Origin: Bacteroidales bacterium | GTDB lineage: Bacteria; Bacteroidota; Bacteroidia; Bacteroidales; JAAYJT01 | Assembly: GCA_014860575.1 (NCBI GenBank) | Contig: JACZJK010000005.1 | Coordinates: 62,001-126,000, forward strand | Direction of reading: 5' to 3' | Length of the DNA stretch: 64,000 nucleotides | Part shown: one piece after another, positions 51,502 to 61,182 of the stretch | Layout of the letters: each line of letters starts with the position of its first letter | Numbering within the stretch: the stretch's first letter is position 1 | Position numbers and translations under genes: made by a program | The notes under the pieces: generated by a model | Database searches by the model: none | Seen by the model: only the letters and a program-made list of their open reading frames with translations | Told to the model about the DNA's origin: nothing

Positions 51502-52578
51502 TCACAAATACTCCCTGGGTTGGATCTCGCCTTTAAGAACCATTAATCCATTCATTGCAAGGGCGCGCATTTCATCTTCGCCAGGATAAACATACACGGG
51601 AGCAATGCGGTGAACTCGCGACATGATGCGGTTCACAAACCAGGCGCTTTTTGCAATACCCCCGGTGATGAGGATACCGTCCACATGGCCATAAAGCACC
51701 GTAGCCATTGCGCCAATATATTTGGCAACCTGGTAAGCCATGGCATCGAAGATAAGAAAGGCTTTTTCATCACCAGCCTCAACGCGTTGTTCAACTTCGT
51801 AGGCGCTGTTGGTTCCAAGGTGGGCCACCATTCCACCTTCGCCTTTCACCATTTTCAATAGTTGTTTCTCAGTATATTTTCCACTGTAACAGGCACGGAT
51901 CAAATCAGCGCTGGGCAAAGTTCCGCTGCGTTCAGGCGAGAATGGCCCTTCGCCGTCCAACCCCTGGTTCACATCAATCACCTGTCCATTTTTGTGTGCG
52001 CCAACCGTGATTCCACCTCCAAGGTGCACGACAATGAGATCCAGTTCTTCATAGGATTTCATAATGGATTTGGCGTGGGCGCGGGCAACGGCTTTTTGGT
52101 TCAGAGCATGGAAAATGGATATTCGTTTGAAATCAGGATGGCCCGCAATGCGTGCGATATCCTGTAACTCATCCACAACTACGGGGTCGGTGATATACGC
52201 TTTGGCATCAGGAAGGGAACGGGCAATATCGTCGGCAATCAAGCCACCCAGGTTGCTGGCATGCTCACCCATCGGACTGTTCTGAAGATCAGCCTTCATT
52301 TTATCGTTCACATAATAAATGCCTGAAGGAATGGGCTTGAGCAAGCCGCCACGACCAATTACGGCACGGATCAGATGAAGCATGATCTCTGCTTCTTCCA
52401 TTTCGCGGTAAATGATTTCCTTACGATAGCTGTACTGATCTGTGATTTTCTCAAACTTCGCCAATTCTTCAGTTGAATGGCTGATATTTTTCACGAACAC
52501 AGGGGATGGGCCGGCGTAAACCGCAATCTTGGTGGATGTGGATCCGGGGTTAATAGCCAGTATTCTGTAATCTTCCAT
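51502..52578 (-). CDS. buk: Butyrate kinase
   Basis: Converts butyryl phosphate and ADP to butyrate and ATP. The 358-aa acetokinase-fold protein has the N-terminal phosphate-binding ILAINPGSTSTKIAV, VVHLGGGITVGAHKNG, and ILITGGIAKSAWFV. Length and motifs fit Buk; branched-chain acids can also be substrates. It follows ptb by 33 bases on the same strand, so the two form an operon. Confidence 0.92.
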   Translation of the reverse strand: MEDYRILAINPGSTSTKIAVYAGPSPVFVKNISHSTEELAKFEKITDQYSYRKEIIYREMEEAEIMLHLIRAVIGRGGLLKPIPSGIYYVNDKMKADLQNSPMGEHASNLGGLIADDIARSLPDAKAYITDPVVVDELQDIARIAGHPDFKRISIFHALNQKAVARAHAKSIMKSYEELDLIVVHLGGGITVGAHKNGQVIDVNQGLDGEGPFSPERSGTLPSADLIRACYSGKYTEKQLLKMVKGEGGMVAHLGTNSAYEVEQRVEAGDEKAFLIFDAMAYQVAKYIGAMATVLYGHVDGILITGGIAKSAWFVNRIMSRVHRIAPVYVYPGEDEMRALAMNGLMVLKGEIQPREYL

Positions 52579-52611
52579 GCTTATAATGATGGGCTTGGTT
52601 GGTAATTTATA

Positions 52612-53508
52612 TTAACTAATCGCTGCCGCCAAGGCAATTGACATAAGTTTGCTTTTCTCTGAATCGGCGCGAGATGTAAGCACAATCGGAACTTTGGCCC
52701 CCATGATCACTGCCGCTGTTGTAGCTCCGCCCAGGAAATTCATGGATTTGTAAAGCACGTTTCCGGTGTTGATGTCGGGTGTTACAATCAGATCCACATC
52801 ACCGGCAACATCACTTACAATGCCTTTGTGATGCGCTGATTCAGTCGAAACGGCATTGTCCAGGGCAAGGGGCCCATCAATGACGCATCCTTTGATTTGT
52901 TTGCGACGGTTCATTTGCGTGAGCATGGCAGCATGAACAGTGGCTTCCATCTTTGGATTCACAGTTTCAACGGCACAAACAATAGCAACTTTGGGTTCCA
53001 TGATTCCAAGTTTGTGGAATACTTCAATGGCGTTCTGAACCATGCTGACCTTTTCTTCAAACTCAGGCGCAACATTCATGGCGGCATCAGTTACTCCCAG
53101 CAATTTATGATAAAACTGGGTTTCGAATAATGCCACATGGCTCAGGGTTGCTCCCTTGCGTAATCCGTTTTCCTTGTCGAGCACGGCTTTCAGCATGGGG
53201 CCGGTTCCCACAAGACCTTTCATCAGAATATCGGCTTTATTGTTGCGGATGAGAGAAACAGCCTCCACGGATGCCTTGTAAGGATCGGCAATATCAATTA
53301 TATGAACATCGCTGAGGTTGAAGCCAATTTCTTTGGCAATACTTTCAATAGCAGCTTTTTCGCCAATAAGTATGGGGTCGGCAAAACCTTCCTGTTTGGC
53401 CATCATGATGGCATCCAATACATGTTTATCGGCAGCGGCGGCCACGGCGATGCGGCAAACGCCTTTTTGTTTGGCAAGATCGAGGAGTGAGGTTAAGGAC
53501 TTTAGCAT
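52612..53508 (-). CDS. ptb: Phosphate butyryltransferase
   Basis: Converts butyryl-CoA and phosphate to butyryl phosphate, feeding Buk. The 298-aa protein shows the Pta/Ptb fold with MKGLVGTGPMLKAVLD, LSHVALFE, and TPDINTGNVLYKSMNFLGGATTAAVIMGAKVPIVLTSRADS (signature DINTGN...K...GGA..A..). Together with buk it would conserve energy from butyryl- or isobutyryl/isovaleryl-CoA. Confidence 0.92.
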   Translation of the reverse strand: MLKSLTSLLDLAKQKGVCRIAVAAAADKHVLDAIMMAKQEGFADPILIGEKAAIESIAKEIGFNLSDVHIIDIADPYKASVEAVSLIRNNKADILMKGLVGTGPMLKAVLDKENGLRKGATLSHVALFETQFYHKLLGVTDAAMNVAPEFEEKVSMVQNAIEVFHKLGIMEPKVAIVCAVETVNPKMEATVHAAMLTQMNRRKQIKGCVIDGPLALDNAVSTESAHHKGIVSDVAGDVDLIVTPDINTGNVLYKSMNFLGGATTAAVIMGAKVPIVLTSRADSEKSKLMSIALAAAIS

Positions 53509-53742
53509 GTTGCGTTAATTTTTATAATGAGATATTGTTGGATTAGGATTTGGGTGCAAATTACGGAAAAAACCGGGAATTTTCATTTGCCACGAATGCA
53601 CGAATAAATTCAAAGATGCCACGAATGCACGAATAAAAATTATTATGCTACGGATTCACGGATAAAATCATGAAACCATGCAGAAATATCATTTTGACCC
53701 TAAATCTCCGCCACGGCGAGGACTTTGAATTTTGAACTTTAC
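53509..53742. repeat. Intergenic region with CACGAATG words
   Basis: CCACGAATGCACGAATAAA occurs twice (near 53591 and 53619), followed by CTACGGATTCACGGATAAA. No gene seen. Confidence 0.7.
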
Positions 53743-55011
53743 CTAGTTGCTATGAAACTCAATCTTCCTTTGGATCGCACGGATACAAACCGGACAGAAA
53801 TTATCGTAGCCTGCTGATTTCATGGTGCAGTCGTAAAATGGGCGGTAAACCCCTTTTGCAGTATAGCCACCGCCTTCAAACACGCCAACGGTGGTTTTGT
53901 ATTGATCTTCGCCGGGTGTGGGAACCGGGGTTTCAGCATCCAGCACGTCTTGCCATTTTGCTTGAAAATCAACCATTGTGGTGATGTTGGGTTCCCAGGG
54001 CTCTGTTGCGAGGTCATAATAATCGTTATAAGCCACTTCCGAACTGTAATATTCGTCGGCCAGTCCGGCAAAGGAATGCCCGAATTCATGTATGAACACA
54101 TAATCGGAACGCAGGTGGTCGGTGGTAGTGATCGCATAATAGTTATAAATTCCGCCGCCACCGTATTGCTGACTGTTTACCAGAATAACAATCTGATCGT
54201 AAGGAACATTGGCAGCCAGGTTGCGCGTGTTTTTCACATCCATGGTGGTGAGATAGCGATCCAAACCGAAAGTGTAAAAATTGGAGTTCATCACGGTTTG
54301 TTTCCAGGTATTGGTTCCGGGAACATCAGTGCCCGATTCGCCGGAAGGCGCAAGCACCGCCCGGATGTTTATCTGATCGGTGTTTTCACTGAAGGGTTTG
54401 GCCTTGAGCAGGTATTCTGCGAACCGCAGGCAGTCGCTGCGGAATTTTGCCATTTCGTTTTGGGTATAACCTTCGGGAAGGAAAACAACGTCCAGCGCTT
54501 TCCATGAATCTGTGGCCACACGAACTTCAAATACGGGATATACCGCTTTGCGTTCGCGCGAAATGAAAATGCTGGTAGGATCAATGGTATAGCGGAAGTT
54601 TTCGAACCAAACGTTTTTTTTATCCCGTGTACTGAACACAACATATATTTTATTCAAGGGAAAAGGGAACACCAGGGTTTCGTTGAATGTGCGCCAGGTT
54701 TCACGGGCTTCACCGGTGGTTTGCCACTCCGAAAATAGCGAACTGCTGCTACTTGAAAAGATCAGGGTTTCCGTTGCAAAATCATAGACTTCAAATTTAT
54801 GGTTTCCGTAACCGAATGCATCAATCAGCTTGGTTTTTGAACCGCCCCAATAGGGTTCTTCAATCATTTCATCAATGCTGATGATTTCGGTTTCGTGGTT
54901 GCCGGTGCGGAAATAATCAAGCCGCAGGGTTTTAAAGGCAAAGTAATCATCGAAGCCGGGAAAGGCATTTACGGTGATGAAACAAAGTAAGACAACAAGC
55001 AATGTTCTCAT
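53743..55011 (-). CDS. M64 family (IgA-peptidase-like) secreted metallopeptidase
   Basis: Secreted protein of 422 aa with a signal peptide (MRTLLVVLLCFITVNAFP). N-terminal beta domain (M64_N-like, with WFENFRYTIDPTSIF at its end), then the M64 peptidase core: ALDVVFLPEGYTQNEM, VPYDQIVILVNSQQYGGGG, and the zinc site VFIHEFGHSFAGLADEYY (HExxH with a downstream acidic residue). No type IX sorting domain is seen at the C-terminus (ends RAIQRKIEFHSN). The ATG at 55011 is preferred to the frame start at 55050. Confidence 0.88.
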   Translation of the reverse strand: MRTLLVVLLCFITVNAFPGFDDYFAFKTLRLDYFRTGNHETEIISIDEMIEEPYWGGSKTKLIDAFGYGNHKFEVYDFATETLIFSSSSSSLFSEWQTTGEARETWRTFNETLVFPFPLNKIYVVFSTRDKKNVWFENFRYTIDPTSIFISRERKAVYPVFEVRVATDSWKALDVVFLPEGYTQNEMAKFRSDCLRFAEYLLKAKPFSENTDQINIRAVLAPSGESGTDVPGTNTWKQTVMNSNFYTFGLDRYLTTMDVKNTRNLAANVPYDQIVILVNSQQYGGGGIYNYYAITTTDHLRSDYVFIHEFGHSFAGLADEYYSSEVAYNDYYDLATEPWEPNITTMVDFQAKWQDVLDAETPVPTPGEDQYKTTVGVFEGGGYTAKGVYRPFYDCTMKSAGYDNFCPVCIRAIQRKIEFHSN

Positions 55012-55373
55012 ATGGCAGGGGTTTATTTTTCGAGCCGTGAAATTAAGCATTTCTTTGATTTTGCGAACCGGGTGGAGCTGGAAAATTGCAGCCTTTTAGG
55101 TAAAAAAAACCAGTTGATTTTACGAATACCGGCAATAAACCAGCGAATAATAAACGGATACTTGCTACCATACACTTATTTGCAATCTGCAGGAATGTAG
55201 GTGCAAAGCCGTGTATTCTTTCATGACAAAAAATGAAAATTTTCATTTTGGAGTAAGGGTAAGTGATGATAAGATTGTCTTAGATACCACGAGTATTACT
55301 GACTTTGAAATAGCAGCGATAAGCAAAATGAATTTGTGTAAAGCGTAATTAATTAACCATAACCCCCAACCTC
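55012..55373. other. Intergenic region between divergent genes with a 20-base palindrome
   Basis: No gene seen. AAAATGAAAA/TTTTCATTTT at 55230-55249 is a perfect palindrome with no loop, a possible dimeric regulator site. The remainder is AT-rich without recognisable boxes. Confidence 0.6.
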
Positions 55374-56261
55374 ATGAAACCACATTTACCACTTATCATT
55401 TTAACATGCCTGAGCCTGCAACTTTCGGCTCAGATTAAAAACACTTACAGCTTTGCCCAGGGCGACACCATTCAGGTAAGCGTTAGCTGGGATGCCTGGG
55501 CTATAAGCGGCGATCCAATACTGGGTTGCAATATCTATCGGATCGAAAATATGGATGTGCCGCTCAATGAAACATTGCTCACCTCTGTGGATTCAACTTA
55601 CCAGTTTATTGATGATACAGAGTTTGACCCGTATTTCCCGCCTAAATATACGATCATGGCCATTCGTAGCAGCGATACCGTGGAAGTGGCTTATGCCCAT
55701 GGATTCTCATCCATGGAATTCAAAACTGTGGGAACAGATTCGCTGGTGATGGAATTTGTTGTCTGGAACCCTGATATGTGTTGCCTGGGGGTTAACATTC
55801 TTCTCGAAGGCATTGTGGCAGGATATACAAACTATATTGATCCGTTCACACTTACATTCCCTCCTGGAATTTCTCTGTCAGGGGATTATGATTATTTTGA
55901 ATTAGCATTTTTATCGGATTGGGGATTTTACGCTGATTTGAAAATTACCGAGGATTTTATTGCACATTTTCTCACCACTGTTGGTATTCCAGAAATTGAA
56001 GAACCGGTTCATCAGCTTGGTATTTTTCCTAACCCCCTCACTGAGGGCAGCGCTTTAAGTTTCTATCTTGCTGATGGTTCACACAGCCAAATTGAAATTT
56101 ATAATCTCACTGGCAAGAAAGTGAAATCAGTTTTTGTGGGTTACCTTCCGGCTGGGTCTCATAAATTCAGCATCAATAAAAATGAATTTGCTCCCGGCTT
56201 GTATTTTTCCCGGCTACAAACCTCCGCTGGAAGCGTGGTTGGGAAAATGATGGTGAAATAA
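55374..56261 (+). CDS. Secreted protein with type IX sorting domain
   Basis: Protein of 295 aa with a signal peptide (LPLIILTCLSLQLSAQ). The C-terminal 80 residues are a type A sorting domain: LGIFPNPLTEG, IEIYNLTGKKVKS and the end FAPGLYFSRLQTSAGSVVGKMMVK (motif PGLYF...KMMVK). It should be exported through SprA and anchored or released at the surface. The middle (about 20-200) looks like one or two beta-sandwich modules (ISVSWDAWAISGD-like start) of unrecognised function. Confidence 0.85.
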   Translation: MKPHLPLIILTCLSLQLSAQIKNTYSFAQGDTIQVSVSWDAWAISGDPILGCNIYRIENMDVPLNETLLTSVDSTYQFIDDTEFDPYFPPKYTIMAIRSSDTVEVAYAHGFSSMEFKTVGTDSLVMEFVVWNPDMCCLGVNILLEGIVAGYTNYIDPFTLTFPPGISLSGDYDYFELAFLSDWGFYADLKITEDFIAHFLTTVGIPEIEEPVHQLGIFPNPLTEGSALSFYLADGSHSQIEIYNLTGKKVKSVFVGYLPAGSHKFSINKNEFAPGLYFSRLQTSAGSVVGKMMVK

Positions 56262-56286
56262 TCCTTCTCCGACAAGTGTTATGAAA

Positions 56287-56354
56287 CACATAGACACATA
56301 GTTCACATAATAGAAGGCTCTATATGAACTCTATGTGTCTACTGTGTCTATGTG
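56287..56354. terminator. Long imperfect inverted repeat after 55374
   Basis: CACATAGACACATAGTTCA (56287-56305) can pair with TGAACT-C-TATGTGTCTA further right (56325-56341), and the word TGTGTCTATGTG repeats beyond. AT-rich loop, no strong T-run. May be a terminator or one more word-type repeat. Confidence 0.4.
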
Positions 56355-56431
56355 GTAAAAAAAGATTTCAGACTTGGGTTGACCGCCGTTCTTAATCCTT
56401 GTGCGGATTCTATCAGATTCCTGAAATGTTG

Positions 56432-56439
56432 TACTTTCG
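56432..56439 (+). promoter_or_regulatory. Possible -7 box for mgtE
   Basis: TACTTTCG, one mismatch to TAnnTTTG, 36 bases before the start codon. Confidence 0.35.
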
Positions 56440-56475
56440 CCACTGTTTTTCTGAAACATCCCAAATCCTATAGTT

Positions 56476-57834
56476 ATGCAATTCGTATTAACCAGGGAAT
56501 ATCTCAGCACACTGTCCGACGCCATTGAGCGCCAGGATCAGCATTATGTGCGGCAGATGCTGGATGAATTGTATCCGGCCGATATTGCTGAAATCATCGA
56601 AGACCTTGATCTCGATGAGGCAAAATACGTTTTTACTTTGTTGGATGGAGAAGAAGCCGCCGACGTGCTCATGGAACTCGAGGAAGATGTACGAGTAGAT
56701 TTCCTTGAGAATATTTCCTCGAAAGACATCGCCCGGCGCTATGTTGATAATCTCGATTCCGATGACGCCGCTGACTTGATTTCCGAACTCCCGCTTTCGG
56801 TTCGCTCAGAAGTGCTCTCACATATCGAAGATGAAGAACAGGCAGCCAACATCGCCGACCTGCTGAATTACCCTGAAGACTCTGCCGGTGGATTAATGGC
56901 CAAGGAATTGGTAAAGGTAAACATGGATTGGTCTGTGACAGCCTGTATGCGATCCATTCGTAAGCAGGCCGAGGAGATGGAGCATTTTTATGTTGTTTAT
57001 GTGGTGAACGATCGCAATATCTTGCAGGGCATCGTTTCGCTGAAGGATATTATGCTTGCACCGGCCAAAGCCAAAGTGCTGGAAATAATTGATGGAGACA
57101 TCCATTCTGTGAACGCCAATATGGAAGCCGAAGAGGTTGCTAACATGATGCAAAAATATGACCTTGTGGTTGTTCCGGTGGTGGATGACCTCGGTCGGTT
57201 GTTGGGTCGCATCACCATTGATGACGTTGTGGATGTGATCAAGGATGAAGCCGACAAGGATTATCAATTGATGTCCGGTATTTCTGAAAACATTGAAAGT
57301 ACTGATAGTTTGTGGATTCTTTCACGCGCCCGTTTACCCTGGTTGCTGGTCGCACTCTTTGGAGGTATTATTGGTTCGCGTGTGATTAGTATTTACGAAC
57401 CACAAATCAAGATTTATCCCGAAATGGCTTTTTTCATGCCCCTGATTGCCGCTATGGGAGGTAATGTGGGCGTTCAAAGTTCGGCGCTGGTGGTACAGGG
57501 ATTGGCCAACAACTCGTTGAGCCGGAGCGGGATTGTGCCTAAGCTGTTAAAAGAGTTTTCCCTGGGTCTGTTGCACGGAATCATTTGCTCAACTCTGCTA
57601 CTGGCTTATAGTATTATTTTCGATCATTCCATGGCGCTTAGCATAACTGTAAGCGTTGCCCTGTTGGCTGTTATCTCATTTGCAGCTATTTTCGGGACCT
57701 TTGTTCCGCTGGCCCTCGACAGGTTCAAAATAGACCCAGCCCTGGCAACAGGGCCATTTATAACCACTTCCAATGACATTGTGGGCCTGTTCATTTATTT
57801 TATGATAGGCCGCATGATGTATGGTATATTCTAG
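56476..57834 (+). CDS. mgtE: Magnesium transporter MgtE
   Basis: Mg2+ channel/transporter of 452 aa. N-terminal superhelical MgtE_N domain (LDELYPADIAEIIEDLDLDEA pattern), two CBS domains (about 140-260: VTACMRSIRKQAEEMEH, ILQGIVSLKDIM, VVPVVDDLGRLLGRITIDDVVDVI), then five hydrophobic segments with the pore-lining GGNVGVQSSALVVQGLA and the terminal ATGPFITTSNDIVGLFIYF. Cytoplasmic domains gate the pore in response to Mg2+ in studied members. Confidence 0.93.
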   Translation: MQFVLTREYLSTLSDAIERQDQHYVRQMLDELYPADIAEIIEDLDLDEAKYVFTLLDGEEAADVLMELEEDVRVDFLENISSKDIARRYVDNLDSDDAADLISELPLSVRSEVLSHIEDEEQAANIADLLNYPEDSAGGLMAKELVKVNMDWSVTACMRSIRKQAEEMEHFYVVYVVNDRNILQGIVSLKDIMLAPAKAKVLEIIDGDIHSVNANMEAEEVANMMQKYDLVVVPVVDDLGRLLGRITIDDVVDVIKDEADKDYQLMSGISENIESTDSLWILSRARLPWLLVALFGGIIGSRVISIYEPQIKIYPEMAFFMPLIAAMGGNVGVQSSALVVQGLANNSLSRSGIVPKLLKEFSLGLLHGIICSTLLLAYSIIFDHSMALSITVSVALLAVISFAAIFGTFVPLALDRFKIDPALATGPFITTSNDIVGLFIYFMIGRMMYGIF

Positions 57835-58167
57835 TAAAACCCAATCTTTCACTCCATCTCACCAATCAATCAAAGATCAAAATCCAAAGCCCAAAACCTA
57901 AAGGCTAAAATTTCATTTCACAATAAGTCATTTGTAGATTTACGAATCTTAAATCTGGTATTTTGAATTAGTAATTCCACTATTCCATCTGCCACCAACC
58001 CACATTCCCGTTCTTTTGGCGGACAAGTCACTCCATCATTCTAGGCTTCGACAAGCTCAGCCACCGAGTACCATTACTCCAACACTCCAAACTGCATTAC
58101 TGCATTACTGCATCACAAGAAAAGCGACAAAATTGCTTAGTTTCGAACCCTAAGCTCCTTAGGATAT
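57835..58167. repeat. Low-complexity intergenic region
   Basis: No gene seen. Words such as AAAATCCAAAGCCCAAAACC, AATCTTAAATCTGG, ACTGCATTACTGCATTACTGC. 58045-58065 holds GGCTTCGACAAGCTCAGCC, a palindrome-like motif widespread in bacterial intergenic DNA. CCTAAG-CTC-CTTAGG (58149-58163) is a small stem near the end of the M14 gene. Confidence 0.65.
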
Positions 58168-61053
58168 TTACCTGATCAGGAGGATTTTCTTTACCATAAC
58201 CTTTTCTCCTGTTGTGAACCGCAACAAATAGATTCCTTGTCTGAACCTGCTCAGATCGTAAAGGAGTGTTGATGCATTGCTGATTTCATCTGCCATGATC
58301 GTTTCACCGGTAAGGTTCATTAGTTCAATCAATCCTGAGGGTGATGTTCCTCCAAAATCAATCTTGATATGATCATTGGCCGGAATTGGATAAACCATGA
58401 TTTCATCGCCTTCCACTTTACCGATTCCGGTATAGTCAATAATTGAAAGCTCAAGTGTATGTGAAGCGCTGCTGCAGATATCATACACCGGCAAACCTGT
58501 TAACGTTAGATATGCACGTTGAAGCTGGATATCGTTGCTGCCCGGTATATAGGTTGTATGCAGCAATGTAGCGTCATCAAAGGTTCCGTCACCGGAAGTT
58601 GACCACAGCAACGATTGGTAATTCTCAACCAGCGCTGCTGTAGCAGTGAAGGTTTCCCAGGGCAGAATTATGGTGTCATTGCCTGCTAAAACTTCGGGTT
58701 TGCAAAGGATTGAATCAAGTACAAGGATGTAGGAGTTTGCGAGGAAAGTATCGTTATCTAACTCATTGGACGCTGTGAGTTGCACATCATAACTTCCAGG
58801 AGAGTTATACACAACAACCGGGTTCTGAATCACGGAAACCAGAGGTTCCCCACCTTCAAAGTTCCATTGCCATGTATCAGGGTTTCCTATCGAGACATCG
58901 CTGAATGTCACTTCCGAACCTTCCATTATCAATGTTTCATTGGCTTCAAACAACGCATTTACAGGTGTGGTAAACGGAACCGATACGATTTCAATATCAT
59001 CGAAATAAAACCCATCGGCAGTGCTTGTTCCCCAGCTTGAACTATACAAATGAAACCTGATAAGAACGTTCTGACCCATATAATTGCTCAGGTCAATCGT
59101 TTCGGTAACCCAATCAAGCTGCTTATCACTATAAACTGGTTGACCGGCAACGGCTGTAAATAAACCGGGACGGGTGTATTCGCCCGCAAGTGGCGACCAG
59201 CTTCCACCATTATTTACTGAAATTCTAGCCTGTACATAAGCGCCCATGCCGTTGATATCCCAGCGGGCGTAGTATTTCAGGTAAGCTGTTGCCGCGTTCG
59301 GAATAGCAACCTGGCTGCTGGTAGTAATGGTCCGGCTTCCTGAAGAGGGATAGTTTCCTGAAGGGGAATCTGTTATAGAAGATGGAGGTGAAACATATTG
59401 AAAATTAGAAAGTCCCCAGTTGCCTGTCCAACCCAGCAGGTTGTTGCAGGGGTCAATAAATGCAGTTTCTGACAATCCGTACCAGATTTGTATTGTATCA
59501 TATTTAGTATACGAGCCATTATCAACTCCAATCATAAACTCTATCGCTGTGCCGCCACTGATTTCCGGGTCAAGACTATATGAAATTGAGTCAATTCTTT
59601 TTTCTAACTGTTCCATATCCAGGAATAACAATGGGTCGCCTGTGCTGAGGATATTTTCGCCAAGTGGTTCAAGAGAAACTGTATATTCGCCACCATCCTG
59701 GAAACCAAGCCTTTCAATTTCAAAAACCAGATGACTGTTCAACTTTTTTGTAACCGGAGGGTTTACAACTTTAGCTTCGGCATATTGAAGACTTAGAAAA
59801 CCCGCCATAAGGCTCTGGTACATATTCTCCTGGCATTGGGGTATGATACGGTTTACTGAAGGCCAGAATCCATCATTAGTTGATCCAACTTCCGGCGTAT
59901 AGGCAAAAATCTTGGGTTTTGTGAGTTGTTCACCGTACATCCAATCGTCCGATCCACCATTCACATTGTAGAGTATTGTGCTTGCAGGTCCATAGGTATA
60001 ACCGTTATCAGAGGTCATGATTTGGGAGTGTTTCATGTAAGTTTCATTGTCAGGAGTTGCACTTGACATATAACCCCAGCAGGAGAGCAGCAGGTTAGAA
60101 TAGGAATGATAGTTTAATGCTTTAGTGAAAGGGATTTCAGCACAAAGATTGCGGATTACCTGGGTTTCAGGTTCTGAAAACGGGCCTGTTCCGCGGTAGG
60201 TATCACTGCTGGGTGTTGGCGAAGAACCAGTATTATCGTAACCCCACATATAGCCAAAATTCCTGTTGAGGTCAACTCCATAGCTTCCGCCAGTATTTGC
60301 TTTTCGGTTTTTGCGCCACATGCCACCGCCATTCGGATTAGTTTGAATATTATACGCATATCCATCGGGGTTTACCATTGGAACCAGATAAAGTTCAGCA
60401 TGATCAACCAGGTATTGTATTTCAGGGTCGGAATCATAATTCTCAAGGATGTAATACATAAAGAACAGCAAATGCTGCATCCCAATTGCTTCGCGGGCAT
60501 GGATCATACCAGTGTACAACACCTTTGGTTTTTCGCCGGGCACTGTATCATTGGCTATCCTTACATAATAAATCGGGCGTCCTTCAATTGTAGTTTCGCT
60601 TAAAGGCATCTTTGCAGTGATGAGTCCAGGGTAAGTAGCATGTAAATTGTCGAGGTGGGTATGATATTCCTCTAAGGTGCAAAACCCTGCGTGCGAACCT
60701 AATGCGAACCCTTCAGGAACAGGGTAAGTTTCTGAAAGAATGTCGCGGGTTTGCGATTCACCCAAAGGTTCGGACAACAGACTGCGTTCTGCATAATACT
60801 TACTTATATCGGCAATGAGAACCTCAAAGCCAAGAGTGTTTTCCTGTAATATTTCAAGTTCTTTGGAAGAAGCTTCAACGATCAGGGAGCCATCTTCAAG
60901 AAAATAGGCATTGTCGAGGTTGATGCCAAGTTGCAGCATTGTGAGGGCCTGGGTTGCGCCTTCAGGCACTTTTATCCGAGAGTAATTAGGTGTTTGAGCA
61001 ATTAGCAGAATTGAGATAAACGAGAAACTGAGAAATAAGTAGAACTTTTTCAT
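58168..61053 (-). CDS. Secreted M14 zinc carboxypeptidase with PKD and type IX sorting domains
   Basis: Large secreted peptidase, 961 aa, signal peptide FYLFLSFSFISILLIAQ. After a propeptide the M14 domain (about 130-430) has zinc ligands in TGMIHAREAIGM (HxxE) and ALNYHSYSN (His), substrate-binding NPDGYAYN and RKNRK, and the catalytic Glu in AYTPEVGS. A region around 580-700 (YFDDIEI at its end) looks like an immune-inhibitor/MAM-type sandwich, then a PKD domain (WQWNFEGG, PGSYDVQLTASN). The C-terminal 80 residues are a sorting domain (VYPIPANDHIKID, GIYLLRFTTGEKVMVKKILL). ATG 61053 chosen; the frame extends to 61146. Confidence 0.9.
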   Translation of the reverse strand: MKKFYLFLSFSFISILLIAQTPNYSRIKVPEGATQALTMLQLGINLDNAYFLEDGSLIVEASSKELEILQENTLGFEVLIADISKYYAERSLLSEPLGESQTRDILSETYPVPEGFALGSHAGFCTLEEYHTHLDNLHATYPGLITAKMPLSETTIEGRPIYYVRIANDTVPGEKPKVLYTGMIHAREAIGMQHLLFFMYYILENYDSDPEIQYLVDHAELYLVPMVNPDGYAYNIQTNPNGGGMWRKNRKANTGGSYGVDLNRNFGYMWGYDNTGSSPTPSSDTYRGTGPFSEPETQVIRNLCAEIPFTKALNYHSYSNLLLSCWGYMSSATPDNETYMKHSQIMTSDNGYTYGPASTILYNVNGGSDDWMYGEQLTKPKIFAYTPEVGSTNDGFWPSVNRIIPQCQENMYQSLMAGFLSLQYAEAKVVNPPVTKKLNSHLVFEIERLGFQDGGEYTVSLEPLGENILSTGDPLLFLDMEQLEKRIDSISYSLDPEISGGTAIEFMIGVDNGSYTKYDTIQIWYGLSETAFIDPCNNLLGWTGNWGLSNFQYVSPPSSITDSPSGNYPSSGSRTITTSSQVAIPNAATAYLKYYARWDINGMGAYVQARISVNNGGSWSPLAGEYTRPGLFTAVAGQPVYSDKQLDWVTETIDLSNYMGQNVLIRFHLYSSSWGTSTADGFYFDDIEIVSVPFTTPVNALFEANETLIMEGSEVTFSDVSIGNPDTWQWNFEGGEPLVSVIQNPVVVYNSPGSYDVQLTASNELDNDTFLANSYILVLDSILCKPEVLAGNDTIILPWETFTATAALVENYQSLLWSTSGDGTFDDATLLHTTYIPGSNDIQLQRAYLTLTGLPVYDICSSASHTLELSIIDYTGIGKVEGDEIMVYPIPANDHIKIDFGGTSPSGLIELMNLTGETIMADEISNASTLLYDLSRFRQGIYLLRFTTGEKVMVKKILLIR

Positions 61054-61105
61054 GACCGTTAAGGTTAGGTTTAGAGCATCAGCGTGCAGGAATTCGAACG
61101 AACAA

Positions 61106-61113
61106 CAAAAGTA
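61106..61113 (-). promoter_or_regulatory. -7 box (TAnnTTTG) for the M14 gene
   Basis: Minus strand reads TACTTTTG, exact consensus match, 53 bases before ATG 61053; its place inside the longer frame supports the later start. Confidence 0.55.
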
Positions 61114-61182
61114 ATTGTTTCGCAAGAAACATATCAGAAAAACCACAATTAAAAGGATGGATAAAATGAATTTCCCGGGAGG

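Noticed and set aside
58171-58180. CCTGATCAGG palindrome as a regulatory site
   Set aside because: It lies in the last codons of the M14 gene and 10-base palindromes are expected by chance in a window of this size.
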